Made by a program: the position numbers and the translations under genes
Source of the DNA: Methylobrevis albus
GTDB lineage: Bacteria; Pseudomonadota; Alphaproteobacteria; Rhizobiales; Pleomorphomonadaceae
NCBI RefSeq assembly: GCF_015904235.1
Contig: NZ_JADZLT010000049.1
Span: 186,001 to 250,000 of the forward strand
Reading direction: 5' to 3'
DNA: 64,000 nucleotides
Shown: positions 28,994 to 37,415 of the stretch, piece by piece
Position numbering within the stretch: the stretch's first letter is position 1
Layout: each line of letters begins with the position of its first letter
Notes under the pieces: model-generated
The model's database searches: none
What the model was told of the DNA's origin: nothing
The model's input: the letters and a program-made list of their open reading frames with translations, nothing else

Positions 28994-29134
28994 CCTTCTC
29001 CCCTTGCGGGAGAAGGTGGCGCGCAAGCGCCGGATGAGGGGACGCGGCCTTTCGGCCGATACGGCGGAGGGGATGATGGGCCCATACCCCTCATCCGCCC
29101 TTCGGGCACCTTCTCCCGCAAGGGGAGAAGGGGA
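28994..29134. repeat. Palindromic intergenic repeat, family A copy 1
   Basis: Two arms of about 48 bp (28994-29041 and 29087-29134) are near-perfect inverted copies. Each begins or ends with a smaller palindrome built on CCTTCTCCC. The element fills the space between the converging transglutaminase and hutX genes and may act as a bidirectional terminator. A second copy is at 44658-44792. Confidence 0.85.
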
Positions 29135-29150
29135 ACTGAGGCGCCGGTGA

Positions 29151-29684
29151 TCAGTTCCCCGCCTGCCAGCGGCGGCGCAGCGCCTCGAAGCGGTCCACCT
29201 GGTCGGGCAGCAGGGCGCGGGCGGCATCGCGGCGGACGAAGACCTTGAACATCGCCTCGCCGTCGCCGTTCAGGAACTGCACCGACAGCGAGCGCTTGCC
29301 GTGGAACTGACGGTCGACGAAGTAGATCGCGGCGCAGCGGTCGGCCTTGATGTGGCCGCCGATCGGGCTGTCGCCGTGGATGTTGTAGTAGCCGTGCCCG
29401 AACGAGCCGACCGGCAGGGTGCCGGCGCATTCGAGCACGATGTCCTCGGTGTGGACGATGAAGAGGATCTCGCCCCAGCCGGCGAGGTCTTCCCAGATCG
29501 CCGCGAAATCCTCCGCCGGGGCGCGGACCGCCGCGCCGGCCGGCAGCAGGTCGAGCACGGTGCGGCTCGGCACCCCGGCCTTCCTGGCGATCGCCTCGAC
29601 GACGCCGTCGGGCTGCGCGGCGAGTGCCGCGCTGGCGGCGGCCGCGGTGCCAGGCTCAGCGTCGGTCGTGGTTGCAACTTCCAT
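29151..29684 (-). CDS. hutX: Heme utilisation cytosolic carrier protein HutX/ChuX
   Basis: A 177-residue protein of the ChuX/HutX family, which binds heme in the cytoplasm after import. Family segments are WGEILFIVHTEDIVLEC, GHGYYNIHGDSPIGGHI and IYFVDRQFHG. The first 35 residues are an Ala-rich tail. The ATG at 29684 has a strong GAGGAGG ribosome-binding site; a start 24 bp upstream is open but less likely. It is the third gene of hmuR-(ABM enzyme)-hutX, divergent from the hmuTUV importer. Confidence 0.9.
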   Translation of the reverse strand: MEVATTTDAEPGTAAAASAALAAQPDGVVEAIARKAGVPSRTVLDLLPAGAAVRAPAEDFAAIWEDLAGWGEILFIVHTEDIVLECAGTLPVGSFGHGYYNIHGDSPIGGHIKADRCAAIYFVDRQFHGKRSLSVQFLNGDGEAMFKVFVRRDAARALLPDQVDRFEALRRRWQAGN

Positions 29685-29776
29685 CTCGTTCCTCCTCGCA
29701 CACGCCAAGCCGGCCGGCCGGCCGACGTGCGTTTCGCGGTCGCCGCCCGGCCGGCTCCGGGTTCGTCGGTCGTCGC

Positions 29777-30118
29777 TCAGGCGGCGGGCGCGACCTGGGC
29801 GCCGTCGGCGTCCTCGGCGAGGATCACCTCGAAGCCCTCGAAATGCGGGCCGCCGAGGTAGATCGGCTTCTGCTCGCCGGCGCGGGCGTGGGCGAGACGG
29901 AACGCCTCCGACTTGGTCCAGGCGACGAATTCGGCCTGGCTCGCCCAGACGGTGTGGGTGGCGTAGAGCGAGTGGTCCTCATGCTTCGGACCGCGCAACA
30001 GGTGGAACTCGAGGTAGCCGGGCACGTCCTTCAGCCGCCGCTCGCGCGTGCGCCAGATCGTCTCGAAGGTCTCCTCGTTGCCGGGAATGACGCGGAAGCG
30101 GTTCATGGCGATGTACAT
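29777..30118 (-). CDS. ABM-fold protein, probable heme-degrading monooxygenase
   Basis: A 113-residue protein of the antibiotic-biosynthesis-monooxygenase fold, start MYIAMNRFRVIPGNEETFE with the conserved Asn6, then PGYLEFHLLRGP and SLYATHTVWAS. This resembles the IsdG/HmuQ/HmuD group, which opens the heme ring to release iron. Its place between the TonB heme receptor and hutX supports that role, but activity is inferred. The ATG at 30118 is preceded by AGGAGA. Confidence 0.85.
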   Translation of the reverse strand: MYIAMNRFRVIPGNEETFETIWRTRERRLKDVPGYLEFHLLRGPKHEDHSLYATHTVWASQAEFVAWTKSEAFRLAHARAGEQKPIYLGGPHFEGFEVILAEDADGAQVAPAA

Positions 30119-30177
30119 GTCGGGTCTGCTCTCCTGGTTGTCCGATATCCGGTGTGTTCGGCTGTCCCGCCGCGGCC

Positions 30178-32271
30178 TCAGCCGCCGAGACGGGCGCTGA
30201 GCGAGAACATCACCGAAATGCCCTGACTGGCGCTGTCGTTCAGATAGTCGGTGTACTGCTCGTCGAAGAGGTTCTCGACCGAGACGCCGAGGATCAGGTT
30301 CTCGCGCGGCTCGTAGGTCGCGAACAGGTTGACGAGATTGTAGGCGTCGCTGCCCGGCGTTCCGGCCGGCACGCGGTCCTGCTCGAAGACGGCGGCCCAC
30401 TGTGCGCCGACGGTGAGCTTTTCCTCGAGGAAGCGGAAGCCGAGCGTCGAGACGATCTTGTCCGCCGGCACCGTGGTCAGCGGCTCGTCGCTGACATTGT
30501 TGTCGCCGCGGATGTGCGAGGCGGCAAGGCCGGCGAACATGAAGCCCATGTCGTAGGTCGCCTCCAGCTCGACGCCCGTCAGCGTCGCGTCGGCGACGTT
30601 CTGGTACTGGTACTGGAAGCGGCGCGTCACCGGATTATAGGCGAACACGGCGTCGATGTAGTCGTCGACGTCGTTGTGGAACCAGGCCGCCTTCAGGCGC
30701 AGCCGGTCGCCTTCGGTGAAGAGGCTGTCGCGGGCGTAGTTGACGCCGAGTTCGAAGTTGTGCGCCACCTCCGGCTCGAGGTCCGGGTTCGGCAGGAAGT
30801 CGAAGCTGAACGAGCCGGGGTGGATGCCGCTGATCAGCGTCTCGGTGATCGCGGGGGCGCGGTAGCCCTCGGCGTAGGAGCCGTAGAGCTGCAGGCCCTC
30901 GGCGAAGGTTTCCTCGAACGGCTTCACGCCGACGGCGAGCTTCGGCGACAGCCGCGTGCCGTCGCCTTCCGCCTCGCCGCCCGAGAATTCGTAGCCGTCG
31001 AAGCGCAGGCCGCCGACGATCTCGAGCCAGTTCGAATAGGAGATCTGGTCCTGCACGAAGGCGCCATAGGCGGTGCGCTGGCCGCTCGGCGTGAAGAGGT
31101 CGCCGGTGCCGACGAGGTCCGAGGTCGTCACGTCGTCGCGGAAGAGATCGCCGCCGAGGGTGACGGCATGCGCAAAGGCGCCGGTCTCGAAGCGCGAGGT
31201 GTTGGCGACGTCGAAGCCGCCGGTGCCGATCTCGAAGCTGCGCCCGGCGCCGGCGTCGGCGCCGGTGAGGTAGGTGTCGGTCTTGTCGGTGCCGGTCCAG
31301 TAGGCCGAGGCGTTGATGTCGAACAGCCGGTCGTCGGGGTTGGCGTAGCGCCAGTTCGCCGAGGCGGTCTGGTCGATCACCTCGGAGCCGTAGTTGGTGG
31401 CGCCGACCGCGCCCGAATCATAGTCGAAGCGGCTCGCGAGATAGCCGAGCGTCACGGTGTGGAACTCCGCCGGCGAGAACTCGGCTTTCAGCATGCCCGA
31501 GAGCAGGTCCTCGCCGGAATTGAACACCGTGTTGCCGTCGCCGTCGTCGAAGTCGTTCTGGCGGTTGGTCGAGAGGCTGCCGAGCACGGCGAACTGGTCG
31601 GAGAAGCGATAGGCCGCGGTGGTGCCGAGCACCAGTTCGTCGCCGTTGGTGCCATAGGCGGCGCGGCCCTGCACGGCCCAGGTCTCGTCCGAACGCAGGA
31701 AGTCGCTCGGGTTCTTGGTGCGGAACGACACGACGCCGCCGACGGCGCCGGAGCCGTAGACGTTGGCGATCGGGCCGCGCACCACGGTAACGTCCTCGAT
31801 CAGCGCCGGGTCGAGGAAGAACACGCCATCCGGGCCGTGGCCGGTCTGCTGGTAGTTCTGGCGGGCGCCGTCGACGGTGACCGCGACGCGGCCGAAGTTC
31901 TGCAGGCCGCGGATGTTGATCGCCGAACCGGCATCGTCGCCCTTCGACGGCGTCGCGACGCCGGGGACGCCGAGGAAGATCGCCGGCACCGAGCCGGTCG
32001 GCGGGCCCTTCGGATCGGAAAGGCGAACGACGCTGACCGAGGCGAGGCTGTCGATCGGGGCGCTGTCGGTGCGCGTCGCCGAGACGGTGATCGTGTCGAG
32101 GGTGATGACGTCGTCCTCGGGCGGGCAGGGCGTGCCCGGTTCGCAGGCCGCCGCCGCGACCGGCGCCGTGGCTGCGTCCTGCGCGGCGACCGGCGAGGCG
32201 AGACCCGGAACGGCCAGCCCGGCGAGGGCGGAGGTGACGAGGAGGCGATACCTCGGCGAAGCGGTCATCAT
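30178..32271 (-). CDS. hmuR: TonB-dependent heme/hemoglobin receptor
   Basis: A 697-residue outer-membrane receptor. A signal peptide (about 1-30, ending near VAAQ) is followed by a TonB-box-like region (ITVSATRT), a plug domain (VPAIFLGVPGV, INIRGLQNFGRVAVTVDGAR) and a 22-strand barrel. The heme-receptor signature is clear: YRAP, a His in GIHPG, and NPDLEPE. The last residues are SARLGG rather than the usual aromatic. The start is MM at 32271/32268. It leads an operon with the putative heme oxygenase and hutX and is divergent from hmuT. Confidence 0.95.
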   Translation of the reverse strand: MMTASPRYRLLVTSALAGLAVPGLASPVAAQDAATAPVAAAACEPGTPCPPEDDVITLDTITVSATRTDSAPIDSLASVSVVRLSDPKGPPTGSVPAIFLGVPGVATPSKGDDAGSAINIRGLQNFGRVAVTVDGARQNYQQTGHGPDGVFFLDPALIEDVTVVRGPIANVYGSGAVGGVVSFRTKNPSDFLRSDETWAVQGRAAYGTNGDELVLGTTAAYRFSDQFAVLGSLSTNRQNDFDDGDGNTVFNSGEDLLSGMLKAEFSPAEFHTVTLGYLASRFDYDSGAVGATNYGSEVIDQTASANWRYANPDDRLFDINASAYWTGTDKTDTYLTGADAGAGRSFEIGTGGFDVANTSRFETGAFAHAVTLGGDLFRDDVTTSDLVGTGDLFTPSGQRTAYGAFVQDQISYSNWLEIVGGLRFDGYEFSGGEAEGDGTRLSPKLAVGVKPFEETFAEGLQLYGSYAEGYRAPAITETLISGIHPGSFSFDFLPNPDLEPEVAHNFELGVNYARDSLFTEGDRLRLKAAWFHNDVDDYIDAVFAYNPVTRRFQYQYQNVADATLTGVELEATYDMGFMFAGLAASHIRGDNNVSDEPLTTVPADKIVSTLGFRFLEEKLTVGAQWAAVFEQDRVPAGTPGSDAYNLVNLFATYEPRENLILGVSVENLFDEQYTDYLNDSASQGISVMFSLSARLGG

Positions 32272-32352
32272 GTCGTTTTCCCCCTGCGGCGCGGAGCGCG
32301 CCGATCCAGCCGCGGAGCCGGCGAACATTCCCCGCGCAGCCCCTCCCTTGCG

Positions 32353-32381
32353 CTGATATTAAAAGCTGAGTATCAGAGTCA
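32353..32381. promoter_or_regulatory. Candidate iron-responsive operator, hmuR/hmuT interval
   Basis: CTGATA-N12-TATCAG (32353-32376) is a perfect 6-bp inverted repeat in an AT-rich patch between divergent heme genes. The overlapping TGA-N9-TCA (32367-32381) fits the short IRO motif proposed for RirA. No clear Irr box was found. Which regulator binds is not decidable here. Confidence 0.4.
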
Positions 32382-32502
32382 AGATAAATCCCGGGGCGGA
32401 ACCTACACTGGAGCGATTATAAAAACGACGCCCTTTCAACGCCTTACGCGACCCTTGGCGCCGAAGGTCGACCGCCCGCCGCCCTGCAACCGGAATGAGA
32501 TC

Positions 32503-33399
32503 ATGACCAGTCTTTCCCGCCGCCAGGCGCTGCGCGCGTCGGCCATCGCCGCGCTGTCCGTCGCTCTCTGGACCGCCAACCGGCCGGCCCGCGCCGCCGC
32601 GGGTCGCCGCATCGTCTCGGTCGGCGGGGCGGTGACGGAGATCCTGTTCGCGCTCGGCAAGGCGGACGAGATCGTCGCCGTCGACACCACCAGCACATTC
32701 CCGGCCGCCGCCGGCGCGCTGCCGAACGTCGGCTACATGCGGGCGCTCGCCGCCGAAGGCGTGCTCTCGGTGGCCCCCGACCTGATCCTCGCGCAGGAAG
32801 GGGCGGGCCCGCCCGATGCGCTGGCGATCCTCGCCGCCGGCTCGGTGCCGCTGGTGACGATCCCCGATGTGCCGTCGCCCGCGGGCGTCGCCGACAAGAT
32901 CCGTGCCGTCGGCGCCGCGGTCGGGGCAAACGCCGCGGCAGACGAGCTGGCAGAAAGCACCGCCGCGCGCTTCGCCGCGCTTCGACGCGAGGTCGCGGCC
33001 GTGACTGTTCGCAAACGGGTGCTGTTCGTGCTGTCGCTCGCCGGGGGGCGCGCCACGGTGGGCGGCACCGGTACCGCGGCCGATGCGCTGATCGCGCTCG
33101 CCGGCGGCGTCAACGCCGCGGAGGCGATCGCCGGCTACAAGCCGATGAGCGACGAGGCGATCCTCGCCGCCGCGCCCGACCTCGTGATCAGCATGGCGCG
33201 CGGCGACCATGCGCTGGACGCCGCCACCGTGTTCGCGCTGCCCGCCTTCGCGGGTACCCCCGCGGCGGCGGACCGGTCGCTGCTCGCCATGGACGGGCTC
33301 TACCTGCTCGGCTTCGGCCCGCGCACGCCGGACGCCGCGCGCGACGTCGCCGCCGCGCTCTATCCCGGCAGCATCGCGCCGGCCGATCCGGCGCCCTGA
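32503..33399 (+). CDS. hmuT: Hemin ABC transporter substrate-binding protein HmuT
   Basis: A 298-residue periplasmic heme-binding protein. The N-terminus (SRRQAL, Arg6-Arg7) looks like a Tat signal ending near ARAAA. The mature part shows GGAVTEILFALG, NVGYMRALAAEG with the Tyr equivalent to the heme ligand of this family, and GYKPMSDEAILAAAPDLV. It would pass heme from HmuR to HmuUV. It heads hmuTUV, with 29 and 8 bp gaps to its partners. Confidence 0.94.
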   Translation: MTSLSRRQALRASAIAALSVALWTANRPARAAAGRRIVSVGGAVTEILFALGKADEIVAVDTTSTFPAAAGALPNVGYMRALAAEGVLSVAPDLILAQEGAGPPDALAILAAGSVPLVTIPDVPSPAGVADKIRAVGAAVGANAAADELAESTAARFAALRREVAAVTVRKRVLFVLSLAGGRATVGGTGTAADALIALAGGVNAAEAIAGYKPMSDEAILAAAPDLVISMARGDHALDAATVFALPAFAGTPAAADRSLLAMDGLYLLGFGPRTPDAARDVAAALYPGSIAPADPAP

Positions 33400-33428
33400 C
33401 TCCGGCCGCGCCGAACAAGGATCCCCGC

Positions 33429-34514
33429 ATGAGCCTCGTCGCCCTCGCCCCGCCCCGCCTGCGCCGCGATCCCGCCGGGGCCCGCGCTGCGCTCGGCCTT
33501 GCCGCGATCCTGGTCGCGGCCGGGCTGCTGGCTCTGGCAGCTGCCGCCGCCGTGCTCACCGGCCCGTCGGGCATTCCGATGGACCGGCTGCTCGCGGCGC
33601 TAGTTGGTGCCGAGGGCGTGCTCGACCGGCGCGAGGCGCTGGTGCTCTACGAGGTGCGGCTGCCGCGCCTCGCGCTCGGCGTGCTGGTCGGCGCCGGGCT
33701 CGCGGTGTCGGGGGCGATGATGCAGGGCCTGTTCCGCAATCCGCTCGCCGATCCCGGTCTCGTCGGGGTCTCGTCGGGCGCGGCGGTCGCCGCGATCGGC
33801 GCGATCGTGCTCGCCGACGGGGCGCTGGCGCCGGTCGCCGTGCTGCTCGGCAGCCACTTTCTGCCCGCGGCGGCGTTCGCCGGCGCGCTTGCCGCGACGC
33901 TGCTGCTCTATGGGCTCGCCACCTTTGGCGGCCGCACCTCGATCGCGACGCTGCTGCTCGCCGGCCTCGGCGTCGCCGCCGTCGCCAATGCCCTCACCGG
34001 GCTGATGATCTTCGGCGCCAGCGACGCCGAACTGCGCGACATCACCTTCTGGAGCCTCGGCAGCCTCGGCGGCGCGACCTGGAGCCGCGTCGTCGCGGTG
34101 CTGCCCTTCATCGCCGCGGCGCTGGCGACGATCCCCTTCGTCGCGCGCGGCCTCGATGCGCTCGGGCTCGGTGAGGCCGAGGCGATGCACCTCGGCATCC
34201 GGGTGCAGCTCCTGAAGCGCGTCGTCGTCGTGGCGGTCGCGGCGGCCTGCGGCGCGGCGGTGGCGGTGGCGGGCAGCATCGCCTTCGTCGGCATCGTGGT
34301 GCCGCATCTGCTGCGCCTCGCGATCGGCCCGTCGAACCGGCTGCTGCTGCCGGCGAGCGCGGTGCTCGGCGCGGCGCTGCTGGTGGCGGCCGATGCGGTC
34401 AGCCGCGTCGTGGTGGCGCCGGCCGAACTTCCCATCGGCATCGTCACCGCCATCGTCGGCGCGCCGGTGTTTCTCGCCCTGCTCGTGCGCCGCCGCGCCG
34501 CGCTGTCGCTCTGA
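33429..34514 (+). CDS. hmuU: Hemin ABC transporter permease HmuU
   Basis: A 361-residue FecCD-family inner-membrane permease with about nine to ten hydrophobic segments. Family motifs are RLPRLALGVLVGAGLAVSGA, QGLFRNPLADPGLVGVSSGA, and the ATPase-coupling region HLGIRVQLLK. It forms the heme channel with the HmuV ATPase encoded 8 bp downstream. Confidence 0.95.
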   Translation: MSLVALAPPRLRRDPAGARAALGLAAILVAAGLLALAAAAAVLTGPSGIPMDRLLAALVGAEGVLDRREALVLYEVRLPRLALGVLVGAGLAVSGAMMQGLFRNPLADPGLVGVSSGAAVAAIGAIVLADGALAPVAVLLGSHFLPAAAFAGALAATLLLYGLATFGGRTSIATLLLAGLGVAAVANALTGLMIFGASDAELRDITFWSLGSLGGATWSRVVAVLPFIAAALATIPFVARGLDALGLGEAEAMHLGIRVQLLKRVVVVAVAAACGAAVAVAGSIAFVGIVVPHLLRLAIGPSNRLLLPASAVLGAALLVAADAVSRVVVAPAELPIGIVTAIVGAPVFLALLVRRRAALSL

Positions 34515-34522
34515 GGTCGGCC

Positions 34523-35302
34523 GTGATCGAAGCCGAGCGCCTCAGCTACCTCGCCGGCGGACGCCGCCTGATCGACGACGTCGACTTCACCGCCGCGGAC
34601 GGCGCGGTGACGCTGATCGTCGGCCCGAACGGCGCCGGCAAGTCGACGCTGCTGAAGCTGCTCACCGGGGAACTCCGGCCGAGTGCCGGCCGCATCAATC
34701 AGGACGGCCGCGACGTGCTGCGCAGCAGTGCGGCGGAACTCGCGCGCTGGCGGGCGGTGCTGCCGCAGGCGACGACGCTGGCGTTTCCGTTCACGGCCGG
34801 CGAGATCGTCGACCTCGGCGTGCGGGCGACGGGCCGGCCGGTGCCCGGCCGTGTCGCGGCGGCGCTGGAGCGGGTCGGACTGCCGGACCATGCCGGGCGG
34901 CTCTATCAGACCCTGTCGGGCGGCGAGCAGCAGCGGGTGCAGTTCGCCCGCGTGCTCGCCCAGGTCTGGGACCCGGTCGCCGCGGGGCGCGCCCGCTTCC
35001 TGTTCCTCGACGAGCCGACGGCGAGCCTCGACATCCGCCATCAGATCGGCCTGCTCGAAATCGCCCGGGCGCACGCGCGGGCGGGCGGCGGCGTGGTCGG
35101 GATCGTGCACGACCTCAACCTCGCGGCCGAGTTCGCCGACCGGCTGGTGGTGATGGCGGCGGGACGGATCGTCGCGGCTGGGCCGCCGCAGGCGACGCTG
35201 ACCGAGGCGGTGGTGTCGGAGGTGTTCGCGGTCTCCGGCATCGTCGGCCGCCTGCCGCCGCCGGGGATCGCCTACCTGCTGCCGCAAGCGCGCCGGCGCT
35301 GA
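34523..35302 (+). CDS. hmuV: Heme ABC transporter ATP-binding protein HmuV
   Basis: A 259-residue ABC ATPase with Walker A GPNGAGKST (about 35-43), Q-loop LPQATTL, signature LSGGEQQRV and Walker B FLFLDEPTASLD, followed by H-loop VHDLN. It starts with GTG at 34523. It powers heme import through HmuU and closes the hmuTUV operon. No terminator is evident in the 196 bp that follow. Confidence 0.96.
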   Translation: MIEAERLSYLAGGRRLIDDVDFTAADGAVTLIVGPNGAGKSTLLKLLTGELRPSAGRINQDGRDVLRSSAAELARWRAVLPQATTLAFPFTAGEIVDLGVRATGRPVPGRVAAALERVGLPDHAGRLYQTLSGGEQQRVQFARVLAQVWDPVAAGRARFLFLDEPTASLDIRHQIGLLEIARAHARAGGGVVGIVHDLNLAAEFADRLVVMAAGRIVAAGPPQATLTEAVVSEVFAVSGIVGRLPPPGIAYLLPQARRR

Positions 35303-35498
35303 TCAGCGGAGCGGCCCGACGATCGCCCGGGCTCGACGAATGATCTCGCCGCTCCGCCCAAATTCTGGCATGAAAGAGCAGCAAATATCGGCGTGCAACG
35401 GATGCGCCGGGCATCGCTCCCTCGAGCAGGCCGCGTCCCCGTCGGGTGGCCGGTTCTCACGAGAGGCGCAACGACAGACGCACTGGCCGGTCGAGACA

Positions 35499-36263
35499 AT
35501 GAACATACAGATTACGCAGAAGCAGGGCGCCCTCCTCGACAGGGCTGAAAGGGCAATCAGACAGAGGGACATCCAGTTGGCAGCCCAAAGTCTTCTCGAA
35601 GCACGCGAAGGTGGGGAGGATCATCCCCGGGTCGCGCTCGTCGCCGCCGAACTCGCCCTCACCACCGGCCAGTCCGACCGGGCCATCACCATCCTGCGCG
35701 CCGGGCTCGACCGCTACCCCGGTGACGTGCCGCTGATGCTGCGCTACGGCGAGATCCTTCTGCAGGCGGGCCTCGCCGACGAGGTGGAGCCGCTGCTGCG
35801 CAAGCTGCAGGAGGCGAAGCTCAGCCGCATCCGCACCGGCCAGATCGAGGCCGGGATCCTGCGGGCGCGCGGCGATTTCCGCGGCGCGATCGACGTGTTC
35901 GCCTGGCTGGTCGAGAAGCGGCCCGTTCGGCCCGACCTGCGCGAGGCCTACCTCAAGATCCTCACCGAAGCGGCCGAAAGCGGCAGCGTCGAGGCCGACG
36001 AGGCGCTCGAGGCCGCCCGGACGGCGCAGGAGGATTTCGCCGACGACGAGCAGATCGTCATCGCCGCGACGCGGCTCCGGGCTGTGTTCGACGACGAGGC
36101 CGCGGCCCAGGTTGCCGAGCTCGAGGCCGACGCGGAGCGCAAGATGGCGGAAGCCGCCGCCCGGCTGATCGCCGATCCGCCGCGCCCGAACGCCAAGCGC
36201 AAGGCACCCGACGATGGCTTCTCGCTGAAGCGCCGCCGTCCGGAACCCGAGACCGAGCAGTAA
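35499..36263 (+). CDS. TPR-repeat protein of unknown function
   Basis: A 254-residue, mostly helical protein with tetratricopeptide-like units from about 20 to 180 (e.g. ALVAAELALTTGQSDRAITILRAG, RTGQIEAGILRARGDFRGAIDVF). A basic C-terminal tail ends KRKAPDDGFSLKRRRPEPE. No catalytic motif, signal peptide or membrane segment is seen, so it is probably a scaffold. The first 40 codons use AGG/AGA and other rare codons and are less GC-rich than the rest. The ATG at 35499 is preferred; an upstream start at 35340 in frame would add 53 residues of unconvincing composition. Confidence 0.75.
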   Translation: MNIQITQKQGALLDRAERAIRQRDIQLAAQSLLEAREGGEDHPRVALVAAELALTTGQSDRAITILRAGLDRYPGDVPLMLRYGEILLQAGLADEVEPLLRKLQEAKLSRIRTGQIEAGILRARGDFRGAIDVFAWLVEKRPVRPDLREAYLKILTEAAESGSVEADEALEAARTAQEDFADDEQIVIAATRLRAVFDDEAAAQVAELEADAERKMAEAAARLIADPPRPNAKRKAPDDGFSLKRRRPEPETEQ

Positions 36264-36358
36264 TCTTCTTTCTTAGCGGTTGAGCCCGACCGACGGCGCG
36301 GCGCCCCTGGCCCGCGCCGTTCGGCGTTCTGGCCGGCTGCTCGGTGCCGCCGACGCCG

Positions 36359-36601
36359 TCACTCGTCGTCGTCGAGCGGCCGCGCCTCGTCGGCAAGCAT
36401 GATCGGGATGCCGTCGCGCACCGGGAAGGCGAGGCGGGCGGCGCGGGAGACGAGTTCCTGCCGCACCGGGTCGAACGACAGCCGGGTCTTGGTCAACGGG
36501 CAGACGAGGATCTCGAGCAGGCGCGGATCGACCGTGCCGCTCTGCCGCTCGACGCGGGGGATCAGGTCTTCCGCCATCGCAACCGTTCCCTCGCTCGTCA
36601 C
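36359..36601 (-). CDS. Trm112 family protein
   Basis: An 80-residue small protein of the Trm112/YcaR type: [17 protein letters not shown], then [19 protein letters not shown]. Family members are partners of methyltransferases or putative metal-binding helpers. The CxxC-type zinc ligands are incomplete, with one Cys. The GTG at 36601 overlaps the stop of the upstream LonN-like gene (GTGA). An ATG at 36577 with a GAGGGA ribosome-binding site would give 72 residues and is at least as likely. Confidence 0.88.
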   Translation of the reverse strand: MTSEGTVAMAEDLIPRVERQSGTVDPRLLEILVCPLTKTRLSFDPVRQELVSRAARLAFPVRDGIPIMLADEARPLDDDE

Positions 36602-37290
36602 TGCAGCGACGGCGCGCCGCCGCCGCCCTTCTGGCGCTCCAGCGCCATTTCGGTGATCGCGACCAGCGTATCGGCGCGGGTCTTCAGATCGGGGGCCTCG
36701 AGCAGCGCCTGCTTTTCGGCCGGGCCGAACGGGCTCATCATGGAGAGGGCGTTGACGAGGGCCTCGTTGGTGGCGCGCTCGACGCCGTCCCAGTCGGCCT
36801 CGAGGTCGTTGGCTTCCAGATAGGCCTCGAAGGTGCGCAGCAGCTGCGACCGGTCGACGGCGGCGCCGCCGGATTCTCCGTGGAAATCGGCGGCGAACGG
36901 CTCGGCCGTGACGCGGCAGGTGCGGAACAGCGTGCCGTCGGTGGTCTCGGCGAGGATGCGGAAGCGGGTGACGCCGGTGAGAGCGATATGGTAGCGGCCG
37001 TCGCCGGTCTCGCCGAAGCTGGTGATGCGGCCGGCGCAGCCGACGGCGCGCAGGTCCGCCGGCACGCCCGGCTCGGTCGGCGCGCCGCCGGGGGCGACGT
37101 CGGCATATTGCACCATGCCGACGAGCCGGTCGCTGCCGAGGGCGGCGTCGATCATCGCGAGATAGCGCGGCTCGAAGATGTTGAGCGGCAGCTGGCCGCG
37201 CGGCAGGAGCAGCGCGCCCGTCAGGGGAAACACCGGGATTTCCGCCGGCAGGTCCGCCGGTGTGTCGTAGACCGCATTACCCACCATCAT
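36598..37290 (-). CDS. LON peptidase substrate-binding-domain protein
   Basis: A 230-residue stand-alone Lon N-terminal domain: [29 protein letters not shown], then RLVGMVQYA and GCAGRI, ending in a helical part. There is no AAA+ or protease domain, so it is not a protease; a role in substrate binding is presumed. It lies between cnoX and the Trm112 gene, a conserved Rhizobiales trio. Confidence 0.92.
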   Translation of the reverse strand: MMVGNAVYDTPADLPAEIPVFPLTGALLLPRGQLPLNIFEPRYLAMIDAALGSDRLVGMVQYADVAPGGAPTEPGVPADLRAVGCAGRITSFGETGDGRYHIALTGVTRFRILAETTDGTLFRTCRVTAEPFAADFHGESGGAAVDRSQLLRTFEAYLEANDLEADWDGVERATNEALVNALSMMSPFGPAEKQALLEAPDLKTRADTLVAITEMALERQKGGGGAPSLQ

Positions 37291-37415
37291 GGCCGTCGTC
37301 CTGTCCCTCGCCGCACCACCACGGCGGGCGCGTCCCGCGGATACGCCCCTGACGCCTCATCTAGCGCGCCGGTCGCCGCGGGCGAGGCGGCGCCGGCGAT
37401 TGGCAGCCGTGCGCC

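Noticed and set aside
28985..29150. Small coding genes inside the family A repeat
   Set aside because: All frames there are produced by the palindrome itself and lack start signals.
30154..32460. Long plus-strand open frame upstream of hmuT
   Set aside because: Antisense to hmuR; only its end, from ATG 32503, encodes HmuT.
35303..35498. Sigma-54 promoter near 35370 (TGGCAT...)
   Set aside because: The -12 GC element is missing; a single half-match is not enough.
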